DNA of 64,000 nucleotides from Methanobacterium_B sp963825335 (GTDB lineage Archaea; Methanobacteriota; Methanobacteria; Methanobacteriales; Methanobacteriaceae): assembly GCA_963825335.1 (NCBI GenBank), contig CAWGSP010000001.1, positions 372,001-436,000 of the forward strand, in the 5' to 3' direction. Shown here one piece after another: positions 1-8,546 of the stretch. The notes below the pieces were generated by a model, which saw nothing but the letters and a program-made list of their open reading frames with translations, did no database searches and was not told the origin of the DNA. Positions within the stretch are counted from its first letter, which is position 1, and every line of letters starts with the position of its first letter. Position numbers and translations under genes: made by a program.

Positions 1-591
1 TTTTAATTCTTCTGGAGCATTTGAAACTGCCACTTTAATTCCAGCAGCTGCTAATAGTTCTAGATCATTCTCACTATCTCCTATTGCAAGCAGTTCATCC
101 GGTTTTATACCGCTGCACTCTGCTACCTTGATGAGGGAGGTACCTTTATTTATTGTTGGGTCTGTTATGTGTATGGCAAATTTACTATCATAGATCTCAA
201 CTGGAAAATCTGATAGAACATCTTTAATCAAGTCTACATCTATTTTTCTTGTTATTGCAACCTCTGAGATTCTTAGATCAGAATTTTGAACTTTTTCTAC
301 GGGTAATTTCGATTTGAGATGTTCATATGCTATTTGACAATTTTCTATGTTTCCAAGAACTGTTCTTCCTGCTTTCGTCTCTATCACACCGCCATTTTCT
401 GCTACTAATCCTCCAGATGTGGCTAAAAATGTGGACAAAGCCTTTGTGAAACATAGTATGTTGCCAGTACTGATAATTACAGGAATCCCCATATTTTCCA
501 TCTCATAAATGGTTTTTATAGCACTTATACAACCTCTTCTTGTTTTATCAGTGATGGTTCCATCAACGTCTACTGCCAATCCTTTTATCAA
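1..591 (-). CDS. pgp: Phosphoglycolate phosphatase, archaeal HAD type (3' end cut by window)
   Basis: HAD-superfamily phosphatase of the archaeal phosphoglycolate phosphatase type, predicted to hydrolyse 2-phosphoglycolate in the cytoplasm. The N-terminus carries the nucleophile motif VDVDGTIT (DxDGT). A GNIEN stretch follows, and near the window edge there is the GDSEND motif that binds magnesium. The C-terminus runs off the left edge, so only about 197 residues are visible. A GGTGA ribosome site lies 5-6 bases before the TTG at 591. The GTG at 600 is inside that site, so I prefer the TTG, although GTG remains possible. The gene follows hypD by about 65 bases on the same strand and is probably cotranscribed. 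Family call is firm; substrate is inferred from the family. Confidence 0.88.
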   Translation of the reverse strand, partial: MIKGLAVDVDGTITDKTRRGCISAIKTIYEMENMGIPVIISTGNILCFTKALSTFLATSGGLVAENGGVIETKAGRTVLGNIENCQIAYEHLKSKLPVEKVQNSDLRISEVAITRKIDVDLIKDVLSDFPVEIYDSKFAIHITDPTINKGTSLIKVAECSGIKPDELLAIGDSENDLELLAAAGIKVAVSNAPEELK

Positions 592-657
592 ATTTTTCAC
601 CTATTTTTATGAGTTGATCCAAATTGTTGGGTGTTATAATGAGTTTAGTATAAATTT

Positions 658-1716
658 CTACATAGATGGATTGAATGACCCATATCTGTATGCTATATTG
701 CATGTTCCCTCTTTACTCACCATACAAGCACCAACAGGATTCATTGGGTTACATTCAGTTTTAAATAGTTTACACTGTTCTGGTCTGGAAACTCCCCTTA
801 AAATTGGTCCACAGATACAGCCAGTTACAACGGGTTGGGATTCACCAATTTCTATATCAAATTTTTCCCTAGCATTAAATTCAGAATATTCTTTCTTGAC
901 TTCTAGAACAGAGTTAGGTATTTCAGGGAAACCTCTCCATTCTCTGCTTTTAATATAAAAAACTTCTTCAAGTAATTCTTGAGCCTTTAAATTCCCTTCT
1001 TCTCTTACAGCACGTTTGTACTCATTTTGAACCTCTGCTTTCCCGTTTTTAACCTGTTTTAATATCATATAAATTGATATAAGGACATCAAATGGATTAA
1101 ATCCTGCCACTACTTGGGGAATTCCATATTTTTCTGAGAACATTTCATAGGGTTTAGTCCCAATGATCGTTGAAACATGACCCGGTTCTATCAATGCATT
1201 TAGATTAACTTCTCCAGATTCTATTAAAAATTTAAGTGCGGGTGGTATGAGCCGGTGGCTTGACAACACTGAAAAGTTTTCTGGAGGATTGTTTACCAGT
1301 TCTGATGCAGTTGTTGGTGCTGTTGTTTCGAATCCAGCAGCCATGAATACAACCTCATTATCGATTTTTTCAGCAATTTCTACTGCATTATTGACACCGT
1401 AAACTATTCTTACATCGGCCCCATCTGCTTTAGCATCAGCTAACGATCCCTTTGTTCCCGGAACCCTTAACATGTCCCCAAATGTTGCAATTGTGACACC
1501 TTCCCTTGCAAGATAAAGACATTCATCAACTTCCCTTGATGGAACACAACATACAGGACAGCCAGGCCCAGCTACTATTTCAACTTCTTTAGGGATCAAT
1601 GTCCTTATTCCATGTTGCATTATGGTGTGTTCGTGAGAACCACAAACATGCATTATTTTTATTGGTCTTGAGATTTTTTCTATGCGTTGTACTATTTCCT
1701 TGGATAGGTTTTTCAT
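658..1716 (-). CDS. hypD: Hydrogenase maturation protein HypD
   Basis: HypD is the scaffold on which the Fe(CN)2CO group of [NiFe] hydrogenases is built together with HypC. The 352-residue protein has the full family signature. CGSHEH lies near residue 25, GPGCPVCCVP near residue 51, GFETT near residue 128, and there is a C-terminal cysteine set (CICGP, EQCKLF, TECNP, GACMV, GTCNIAYRY) that binds the [4Fe-4S] cluster. Length fits the family. The ATG start has an AGGTGG ribosome site six bases upstream. HypC, E and F are not in the window. Methanogens with F420-reducing, Mvh and Eha/Ehb hydrogenases need this protein for growth on H2. Confidence 0.96.
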   Translation of the reverse strand: MKNLSKEIVQRIEKISRPIKIMHVCGSHEHTIMQHGIRTLIPKEVEIVAGPGCPVCCVPSREVDECLYLAREGVTIATFGDMLRVPGTKGSLADAKADGADVRIVYGVNNAVEIAEKIDNEVVFMAAGFETTAPTTASELVNNPPENFSVLSSHRLIPPALKFLIESGEVNLNALIEPGHVSTIIGTKPYEMFSEKYGIPQVVAGFNPFDVLISIYMILKQVKNGKAEVQNEYKRAVREEGNLKAQELLEEVFYIKSREWRGFPEIPNSVLEVKKEYSEFNAREKFDIEIGESQPVVTGCICGPILRGVSRPEQCKLFKTECNPMNPVGACMVSKEGTCNIAYRYGSFNPSM

Positions 1717-1950
1717 TGGGGTCCACCTGATTAGTTTTAGACAATTAAAAATATTTTATTCAAAATTTATGACACTTGGCTCCATTTTCATGATTCTGAT
1801 TATCTTGTTATATCTATGTAAAAACAGATAAATAAAATAGGTATTGTGTGAATTCATATCTAAATCTTATTGATCACATTATTTCTATAAAAATTTAAAA
1901 CAACTCATCTAGTCAAATTATTAGAACTCAATATATTTAAGGTGTATGAC

Positions 1951-3171
1951 ATGAAAGTAGCAGTTATTGGTCTCGGAATGGAAGGAAAAAATAGTGTTAA
2001 AGCATTATTAGATTACGGATATGATGTTTATGCGTCTGATATGGATGAAAATATATTAATTCCGGAATTGGCAGGTTCAAATTTGGTTCTCGATCTTGGA
2101 CACCACGACATGACCCAAATAAATTCAGCAGACGCTGTTGTACTAAGTCCAAGTCTGTGCGGCAAATCAATTGCACAGAGAATTGTGGAGGATCATAAAC
2201 TTCTTTCAGATGTTCTGACCAAACACAAATCTGTACTAACAATTGGTATTACCGGTACAAATGGGAAAACAACCACGTGTTATATGCTTAGGGACATACT
2301 CGAAGGATCTGGCATGAAAGTTCTTTTAGGAGGTAATGCTGGTGGAGGTTTTGAGGGCTACACTAAGCTGATTCTTGAAGCATCGCAAGTAGTCTACGAT
2401 GTGATCATAGTCGAGATCTGCGACATGACCCTCGATTTCGCATCCTATGTATTTGACCTCGACATGGTTGTTGTAACCAATATTGGATACGATCACATGA
2501 ACTTTCATGGGTCCCTCGAAAATTACCAGAGATCAGTTTGCAAATTTTTAAAACATAAAAAAATAGCCGTATTGAATGAAAAAGATAAATTATTGACCGG
2601 GTGTGCAGATTGTGCCGATAAAACCTTTTTATTTGGTGATGAGCACAAAAAACTCAAACTATTCGGAGATTACAACCAAGAAAATGCTTCAGGGGCTTCC
2701 AAGGCCGCAGAATTACTGGGTGTGTCTGCTGACTGTATAGATAATGTCTTAAGTAATTTTACTGGGGTTGAGGGGAGGACGTCAGTGATCAATAAGAATG
2801 GATCGATGATCGTTGTCGGTAAAACAGATAATCCCGATGCAATCGCAGCTGTCCTTAGTGAAGCGAAAATGGATGTTATAATAATTGGAACCCCGCGAAA
2901 AAATGAAAAATGGCGATATGACATCTTAAAAGAAGTTTCAAATGCAAAACCTTCACTCGTAGTATTATTTCCAGGACTTGATTCCACAACAGATACAGCA
3001 GCGAAACATTTGAGGATCAACGGGTACTGTGGCGATATAATCATTTTAAAAGATGTTTCTGAAGTGATAGACCTTGCAGTCGAAAGTATTAAGAAATATC
3101 ACAACATTTTCATTGGTGGAAACGGACAACAGAAGATCATGGTAATACAGGATGCACTAAAAAAATTGTGA
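1951..3171 (+). CDS. Mur-type amino acid ligase (MurD-like), probable pseudomurein peptide ligase
   Basis: ATP-dependent ligase of the Mur family, about 406 residues. It has an N-terminal Rossmann-like domain (VAVIGLGMEG), then the ATP loop GITGTNGKTTT near residue 102. A conserved acidic VEICDM and the NIGYDHMNFHGS region follow in the central domain, and a C-terminal domain starts around GRTSV. Archaea with pseudomurein walls use Mur homologues to add amino acids to the peptide stem, so a wall role is the best inference; the exact amino acid and substrate cannot be read from sequence. A GGTG site sits six bases before the ATG at 1951; an in-frame GTG at 1942 overlaps that site and is less likely. 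It precedes a secreted protein and a nucleotidyltransferase on the same strand. Confidence 0.82.
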   Translation: MKVAVIGLGMEGKNSVKALLDYGYDVYASDMDENILIPELAGSNLVLDLGHHDMTQINSADAVVLSPSLCGKSIAQRIVEDHKLLSDVLTKHKSVLTIGITGTNGKTTTCYMLRDILEGSGMKVLLGGNAGGGFEGYTKLILEASQVVYDVIIVEICDMTLDFASYVFDLDMVVVTNIGYDHMNFHGSLENYQRSVCKFLKHKKIAVLNEKDKLLTGCADCADKTFLFGDEHKKLKLFGDYNQENASGASKAAELLGVSADCIDNVLSNFTGVEGRTSVINKNGSMIVVGKTDNPDAIAAVLSEAKMDVIIIGTPRKNEKWRYDILKEVSNAKPSLVVLFPGLDSTTDTAAKHLRINGYCGDIIILKDVSEVIDLAVESIKKYHNIFIGGNGQQKIMVIQDALKKL

Positions 3172-3419
3172 AAAAACTGGATCATTTTGGGTGTTAAATT
3201 GGTTTCAAATTAGGATCTAATAGACTGATTGAGGTCTGTTTAACATTTAATTAGGCCATAATTTTTTTTGGGTATATGAGTTAAAATCATAGACTATATT
3301 AAAACTAAAAGACCATATAATAAAACAACATAATTTAATGCCCTTCTAAAATAATGGAAAAGTTAGTGATGGGATATTTTTCGTATGAATGAATTCATTT
3401 CTGAGTTGGAGGAGTTATC

Positions 3420-4592
3420 TTGGTAGCAATTCTAAAAAATCCATTAACCATAATATTGATATTAGTTGTTATTGCTGTTGTTTTGAATCCTATTGGTAAT
3501 GCGGCAGCGAGTTCAGATTCCTCTCAAAATCCTCAAGAAGTTGCTGCTTTCAATCTAGGCGATACAATTTTGAGTGGAGAGAATGTTGTCAACACCCTGC
3601 AGATCCGTAAAGTACCTGTTATTTATCACCCCGAATATCTTCTCTCTGATATAGAAACTAATCAATATTACGACTTTTTCAGCGCCATTGTAACTGGTGC
3701 GGTCAATATACCAATAAGTCAGATTACAGGTGGAGATATATCTAAATATGGTTCTGCCATAGGATTTACGGGTCCAGGTATTCTCACAGTGAGCGGACAA
3801 AAATTGGTTGTGAAACCACCAGAAAAATTTGTATGGGGTTATAAAACACCTTCTACCTATGTGGTAAAGGATGAAAACGGTGTGAAGGTTGTGACCAATG
3901 GAAAAACTGTTAAAACCGTTTCATATGATGATATTAACAACAATACAATACCAAGTGACTTTGTGAGTAGTGAAGATATTCAAAGCTGGTACAATCAATC
4001 TAATGTAGGTGACCAGATGGTTGTTGATTATTCACTGTCAGCTTTCAACGATGGAAGAAACATTGTGTCGTCCAATGAGATCGCATCTGACTTTGGAAGT
4101 GGCGTACTAAACTATATGTCAGATTATCCGAGTGGAGATCCTGTGATGGTGTATGAGGGATCTGACGATCCAACGATAGTGGGTACTGGTTCATCGGTTG
4201 TGGGTTATTATGCCCAATATAATAACAATCTTCGAGCTTACAATTCAAAACAAATGGTTATTGGTTGGAATAACACTATAATTCCACCGCATTCATATTC
4301 AACAGGACAACAGAATATAAAATTCGTTGGAGTTTACGATCCAAGTACTGGTGAGTCACCATCACATGGTGCATGTCCTCCAGGTAGGGCATTGAGAGCA
4401 GCAGTAATGGAAGCTGGTTCTCCACTTCCGAGTGGTATGACTTCAGGATTTTATTCAGTATCATTACTGAGTAATCCAACCAGTGGAATAACTGTATACA
4501 ACCCAAACAACTATCCAATGAAGATAGTCATATGGACCGTGGGTAGTGGTACAACCATGCAAATATTCTGTCAAGCCATAGCGCTATCCTAA
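3420..4592 (+). CDS. Secreted or membrane-anchored protein of unknown function
   Basis: I do not recognise a family. The 390-residue protein starts with a hydrophobic segment (about residues 8-25, rich in Ile, Leu and Val) followed by GNAAASS, which looks like a signal peptide with a cleavage site. The rest is rich in Ser, Gly, Asn, Tyr and Thr, typical of extracellular archaeal proteins, with two cysteines near the C-terminus (HGACPPG and QIFCQA). The start is TTG at 3420, five bases after a strong GGAGGAG ribosome site. It lies between a Mur-type ligase and a nucleotidyltransferase on the same strand, so a wall or surface role is reasonable but unproven. A T-rich stretch directly follows the stop and may end transcription. 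Confidence 0.75.
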   Translation: MVAILKNPLTIILILVVIAVVLNPIGNAAASSDSSQNPQEVAAFNLGDTILSGENVVNTLQIRKVPVIYHPEYLLSDIETNQYYDFFSAIVTGAVNIPISQITGGDISKYGSAIGFTGPGILTVSGQKLVVKPPEKFVWGYKTPSTYVVKDENGVKVVTNGKTVKTVSYDDINNNTIPSDFVSSEDIQSWYNQSNVGDQMVVDYSLSAFNDGRNIVSSNEIASDFGSGVLNYMSDYPSGDPVMVYEGSDDPTIVGTGSSVVGYYAQYNNNLRAYNSKQMVIGWNNTIIPPHSYSTGQQNIKFVGVYDPSTGESPSHGACPPGRALRAAVMEAGSPLPSGMTSGFYSVSLLSNPTSGITVYNPNNYPMKIVIWTVGSGTTMQIFCQAIALS

Positions 4593-4636
4593 AATCTTTT
4601 TTTTATGGAGTTTTCTAATTAATACGTGGGGATTTT

Positions 4637-5293
4637 ATGGTTTCAGCAGTGATAACAGCAGCAGGAAAAAATAGCCGGATGATCGAGGACCTGAAATCCA
4701 GAGGTTTGCCCATCGATCATAAATTATTATTACCACTCAGAGGGAAACCCGTTATAGCACGTACCATCGAAAATGTGCTCAACTCAGGAGTTGATTTGTG
4801 TTACATAGTTCTAGGACATTTTAGCGATGACATAGCTACTGTTTTAAACGATTATTGTGATGAACGAATAAATGTGGTTATTAATCCAGATTTTAACGTT
4901 GAACTGTCTGAAACACTGCTAAACGGTGTTAAAAATGTCAAACCTGATTTATGTTTGTGTGTAGCTGCTGATCAACCAACTGTTACCAGTCACACCTTGA
5001 AAACCCTCGTTGAAAAAGCTGTTAATTATGAAAATCCAGAGAACATAGTGTCAATTATGGCCCGAGGAAATACAGGTTTGCTTGAATCTGCAGAAGGCCT
5101 TGGAATGCCGTTTATTTGTCATTCTAAACTACTTTTAAAGTATCTCCCTGGACACCGAGACAATTTAAATCCCATTTTAAGAGAAATGATATCTGATGGT
5201 GTTGTCTTCTTTGGTGTTAAACCAGAAAATAGTGAAGAATTGATTAATATCAACAGATACGATGATTATCTCCGTGTTAAAAATTGTTTTTAA
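4637..5293 (+). CDS. MobA-like nucleotidyltransferase
   Basis: Small nucleotidyltransferase of the MobA/NTP-transferase fold, 218 residues. The N-terminal AVITAAGKNSRM is the nucleotide-binding loop. A PIDHKLLLPLRGKPVI stretch follows, and VAADQPTV matches the acidic metal-binding position. Unlike molybdenum-cofactor MobA the loop lacks the classical GGxSxRMG form, so a molybdopterin role is doubtful. Its position after a Mur-type ligase and a secreted protein suggests it may activate a wall precursor. Older biochemical work on pseudomurein describes UDP-activated peptide precursors, which would fit, but the substrate is inference. The ATG has a GTGGGG-like ribosome site. Spacing of 44 bases to the gene before it allows cotranscription. 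Confidence 0.75.
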   Translation: MVSAVITAAGKNSRMIEDLKSRGLPIDHKLLLPLRGKPVIARTIENVLNSGVDLCYIVLGHFSDDIATVLNDYCDERINVVINPDFNVELSETLLNGVKNVKPDLCLCVAADQPTVTSHTLKTLVEKAVNYENPENIVSIMARGNTGLLESAEGLGMPFICHSKLLLKYLPGHRDNLNPILREMISDGVVFFGVKPENSEELININRYDDYLRVKNCF

Positions 5294-5655
5294 CATCTTC
5301 TCATCCGTTTAATTTATGTATTGGCTGAATGATTCTTTAAAATATATCCCATAATTTATCATTATAGATATCAAGGAACAATCAAATCTAAAAAATGTCA
5401 GTATCCCAAAGATTAGGTAGCCCGTATTGGTTCAATAGTCCCGATTAATCAAATTCATACTGCTGTAACTTAGAAATTCAAAGGGTTATATCGAGATATC
5501 ACCACAATAAACCGGGGCGCAATGAAGACTTTGCAAAGACCAAAAACTCCAACGTGTTAATGGTAGAATAAATCAGGAATTAATTAGGTCTCAATCAGGG
5601 TTTAATTCAAAAATGAACTTAAGAACATAAAAATAAAAAAAAATTATTTCATGAA
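5294..5655. other. Intergenic stretch between convergent genes, no gene seen
   Basis: About 360 bases between two convergent transcription units. I see no open frame with a ribosome site, no tRNA-like element and no clear hairpin. Around 5400-5560 the base composition is less AT-rich than other gaps nearby, so a small RNA or decayed gene cannot be excluded, but I could not identify one in any frame. Confidence 0.4.
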
Positions 5656-5874
5656 TTAAAAATTCTTTTTCTCCAATTCCTCTTCTAATAAATCCAACCT
5701 GTCTTCAAGCTCTTCAATATGTGATGCCATTTTACCGACCAGCATTAGTGTGTCAAATGTCCAATTAGCAACCAGCTTATTGTCCATCTCACCCTTTTCA
5801 ACGCATTCTGTGATGATTTCTCCAAGATTTTTAACCTCATCCAATATTTCGAAAACTTTTTTTTCTTCAGACAT
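5656..5874 (-). CDS. Small acidic coiled-coil protein, function unknown
   Basis: A 72-residue acidic protein. The C-terminal third (HIEELEDRLDLLEEELEKK) has the heptad spacing of a coiled coil, and the middle holds a short helix-like segment (TFDTLMLVGKMASH). No enzymatic motif or cysteine pair is present. The reverse-strand leader has AGGTGA about six bases before the ATG, which supports translation. It stands alone after an AT-rich gap. I do not recognise a family; a small oligomerising or partner-binding protein is all that can be said. Confidence 0.7.
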   Translation of the reverse strand: MSEEKKVFEILDEVKNLGEIITECVEKGEMDNKLVANWTFDTLMLVGKMASHIEELEDRLDLLEEELEKKNF

Positions 5875-6040
5875 ATTTTCACCTCAAGGTTTGTAATATT
5901 ATATTGGATCTCATTAAATATTATTTTTACTAAAAATACAACCTTATTAAGAGTATTTTTTCAATAAATGATTAATTAGAATGAATAAAATAAAATTTTA
6001 ATTTCATAAAAAAAATTAGGAAATAAAATTTATATCAACC

Positions 6041-6721
6041 TTAAATCGCTTCTAGGGCATTTACCACACAACCAATATTTTCACCGTTCAGCCCAATTAT
6101 GACTTCATCCGGTCTAATACCTGCGTATTTTCTCGAACCACTGCATCCTAATGTTATGTTAGGACGTTTGGTTGTGTAAGGTCCGGCTACAGCATCGGCA
6201 CATATAGACTGTATTCCTGCGAAATCTGCTTCAAACCGTCCACCCAGAGTATAGACCATTGCTTGGGCCAGTTGCATTGCTTGCTCAGGATTACATATTA
6301 TTACAACAACATCTGGATCGTATGGTGCGGTTTCAAGAGGAGCGTATGCTATTGCATTCATTATCGGCTCTATCTTAGGGATTGCGTCCACAGTTCTTTT
6401 AGAGGAACCAAGACTAGAAAATCTTCCGAGTGAATAATACATTTCTCCAGTTTTTACCTTCTCAGGAGGATTCATAAGACCAATAGCTCCAGCTCCGCCT
6501 TTACAACTCTGTTCTTCGACAGTTGAATAAAATGTAGCACCCTGAGCCGCTTTTTGTACCATTGCACAGTGTCTGATGCTTTCCTCGATCTTTGGAATAC
6601 CTTCCGGGATATCAGACTCGTTGATAACAAGTTTAATTGCAACAGGAGATTTTTCCAATCCAAGTTTATCCTTTATCTTCTGAGAAAGTTCCATATATGA
6701 ATTAACATCACAACTACTCAT
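6041..6721 (-). CDS. DUF169 family protein
   Basis: DUF169 family, 226 residues, function unknown. The family hallmark LEKSPVAIKLV is near the N-terminus. Conserved cysteines appear in RHCAMVQKAA, EQSCKGGAGA, QSICADAV and LGCSGSRKYAG, suggesting metal or iron-sulfur binding, and the CGxG-type loop at the end is typical of the family. The ATG is preceded by GAGGTGA with good spacing. It is a single gene between the coiled-coil protein and GGGP synthase, on the same strand but separated by more than 150 bases on each side. DUF169 proteins are common in methanogens and anaerobes; no reaction can be assigned. Confidence 0.85.
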   Translation of the reverse strand: MSSCDVNSYMELSQKIKDKLGLEKSPVAIKLVINESDIPEGIPKIEESIRHCAMVQKAAQGATFYSTVEEQSCKGGAGAIGLMNPPEKVKTGEMYYSLGRFSSLGSSKRTVDAIPKIEPIMNAIAYAPLETAPYDPDVVVIICNPEQAMQLAQAMVYTLGGRFEADFAGIQSICADAVAGPYTTKRPNITLGCSGSRKYAGIRPDEVIIGLNGENIGCVVNALEAI

Positions 6722-6873
6722 AAACTCACCTCAGATTTATGTTATATGAACATCCATATAATTCATTTCATTAAACATATCTAAGTGTTTGATAAAAAAA
6801 AATAAGAAATTTTGAAAAAAATAGTTATATCGACTCGTATACATTAATCTTGTAAATTTTTTGAGACAAAAAC

Positions 6874-7617
6874 CTATAATTTGGCCGATCTAACACCATC
6901 TACCAATTCATTTATTTTGTTTTTGATGTCTGATGAATTTTCAACAACAGTACCAGTTACTATTATATCCGCGCCGGCAGATGCAACTTTAAATGCATCT
7001 TCTCTGGTTCTGATACCTCCACCAACTATCAATATGGTTTCGGTAGATCGTTTAACTGCTTTGATCATTTTTTCGGGAATGTGGTTGTCTGCACCCGATC
7101 CTGCCTCGAGATACAATAATTTCATCCCCATGAACTCTGCTGCAATAGCATAGGCGGCTGCAATATCCGATTTAGTTCTCGGTATCAGTTTAGCATCCCC
7201 AACCCATCCAACCGTGCCTCCGGGTTCAACAACAAGATATCCCATTGAAATGGTTTCAATGCCCTTCTTTTTTATGATCGGTGCGCCTAAAGCTTGTGCA
7301 CCCGTGATCCAGTAGGGATTAGATGAATTTAACAGACTCATGAAAAATATTGCATCGGCATGTTCACTAACACCACTTATGTTACCTGGAAAAAGTATTA
7401 TTGGCACATCAATACCTTGTTTAAGGGCTTTGGCCGTTGCATCCAACTCGCCAGAGTCTGTTGTTGATCCCCCAAGCATTATACCATCACTACCACCCAT
7501 TACAGCTTCTTTTGCAATGGAAACAGCCATTTCAGGTGTTTGTTCTTCTGGATCGAGGAGAGTGAGGTGTAACTTGTGATTCTTTAGAGATTTTCTGATA
7601 TAATTTTCAACATTCAT
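6874..7617 (-). CDS. Geranylgeranylglyceryl phosphate synthase
   Basis: GGGP synthase joins geranylgeranyl diphosphate to sn-glycerol-1-phosphate, the first ether bond of archaeal membrane lipids. The protein of about 247 residues is a TIM barrel with LTLLDPEEQ at strand 1, GGSDGIMLGGST at strand 2, LFPGN at strand 3, the LEAGSGA loop near residue 170 that holds prenyl and phosphate, and VGGGIRT plus IIVTGTVVE as the phosphate-binding ends of the barrel. The ATG at 7617 has a GTGAT ribosome site; an in-frame GTG at 7626 lies within that site. The presence of this gene independently shows the host is an archaeon. Confidence 0.96.
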   Translation of the reverse strand: MNVENYIRKSLKNHKLHLTLLDPEEQTPEMAVSIAKEAVMGGSDGIMLGGSTTDSGELDATAKALKQGIDVPIILFPGNISGVSEHADAIFFMSLLNSSNPYWITGAQALGAPIIKKKGIETISMGYLVVEPGGTVGWVGDAKLIPRTKSDIAAAYAIAAEFMGMKLLYLEAGSGADNHIPEKMIKAVKRSTETILIVGGGIRTREDAFKVASAGADIIVTGTVVENSSDIKNKINELVDGVRSAKL

Positions 7618-7700
7618 ACAAATCACGCAAATTATGATGACAAATAAAAATATAACAAATCCATTAAAATTAATATAATAGTAAATAAATCATAGTTCAA

Positions 7701-7732
7701 AATTTAACTTGGGGACGAACCCCAGTTAAATT
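7701..7732 (-). terminator. Strong hairpin downstream of the tsr3-L40e unit
   Basis: Reverse-strand RNA can fold into a stem of 13 base pairs with one bulged base, arms at 7701-7714 and 7720-7732, closing a five-base loop with a GGGG/CCCC core. It begins 14 bases after the L40e stop. A short T-containing stretch follows. Terminator or 3'-end protection is the simplest reading. Confidence 0.55.
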
Positions 7733-7745
7733 AATAAGAACTATT

Positions 7746-7892
7746 TTAACCTCTTGCTTCCTTTGCCTTGTATCTTAATCCCTTGTAACCACACTTTCTA
7801 CATGCCTTTGCGGTTGGAGGGTTTCTTGCGTTACATTTAAGACAAATCTTAATCTTGAACAGTCTGTTTTCTGCTTCTTCAAATCTAGCCAT
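7746..7892 (-). CDS. rpl40e: 50S ribosomal protein L40e
   Basis: A 48-residue zinc-ribbon ribosomal protein, the archaeal L40e. It starts MARFEEAENRLFKIKICLKC and has two cysteine pairs, CLKC at 17-20 and CRKC at 31-34, that bind zinc in the large subunit. The end is basic (GLRYKAKEARG). Length and spacing match the family exactly. The ribosome site AGGAGGC overlaps the last codons and stop of the tsr3 gene, and the two genes are two bases apart, so they are translationally coupled. A strong hairpin follows the stop. Confidence 0.96.
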   Translation of the reverse strand: MARFEEAENRLFKIKICLKCNARNPPTAKACRKCGYKGLRYKAKEARG

Positions 7893-7894
7893 TT

Positions 7895-8404
7895 TTAGCC
7901 TCCTATAAATTCATTTTGAATCTTTACAACTTCTGCACTTGTTTTAGCGCCAGAATATGCTTCTAATAGCTCATTGTTGAGCTTTAGAAAATGAAGTCCC
8001 CATTTGAATTGGGACATTATTTCAACAGCATTATCTTTAAGCCCCACTATATAAAAAGTTGCTGCAATAGCCTCTGCAGTTGAGAGTTTGCTTGGTTTTC
8101 CATAGTTGGTTGGATTAGCTGCAACAAGGAAAGGCAGAGATCTATGATACTTTTTGCCTCTGAACATCAAGTTAGACATCTGTATTTTGTTCCATGAGCA
8201 GTCAAGACCCACGATACCATTTTTTTCAACTAATTCCCTGTCTTCATAAGATACTGATTTTTCAGAAAATGGGTCGAGAACAATTGCCCCTCGGGGCAAC
8301 ATGGATAGTTTACGAACGACTTCAACCTTGCCCTGTCTTTGAAGTTTCACCGTCGTGCACTTTTTTGGGTCACACTGTTCTGCATGATAAACTGTAACTT
8401 TCAT
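7895..8404 (-). CDS. tsr3: 16S rRNA aminocarboxypropyltransferase Tsr3 (DUF367)
   Basis: Tsr3 transfers the aminocarboxypropyl group from SAM to a hypermodified uridine in small-subunit rRNA. The 169-residue protein shows the family features: HAEQCDPKKCTTVKL at the N-terminus, VLDPFSEKSVS near residue 43, LDCSWNKI near residue 67 and FLVAANPTNYGKPSKLSTAEA near residue 92, the SAM and RNA binding region. It is cotranscribed with L40e, a pairing that keeps ribosome biogenesis genes together. The ATG start is clear, with start MKVTVYHAEQ typical of archaeal members. Confidence 0.93.
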   Translation of the reverse strand: MKVTVYHAEQCDPKKCTTVKLQRQGKVEVVRKLSMLPRGAIVLDPFSEKSVSYEDRELVEKNGIVGLDCSWNKIQMSNLMFRGKKYHRSLPFLVAANPTNYGKPSKLSTAEAIAATFYIVGLKDNAVEIMSQFKWGLHFLKLNNELLEAYSGAKTSAEVVKIQNEFIGG

Positions 8405-8546
8405 TGTTACATCTTATTAATCCTTTCCACTATAAAAATCAATCTCCCATAATCGAGTTTATGATTTTATTTCTGGTGTTTGAAATCTTATTATGATCAG
8501 TAATTGGTTAAATTTACAAAATTAGATCTAAAAAGATGATACGGAT

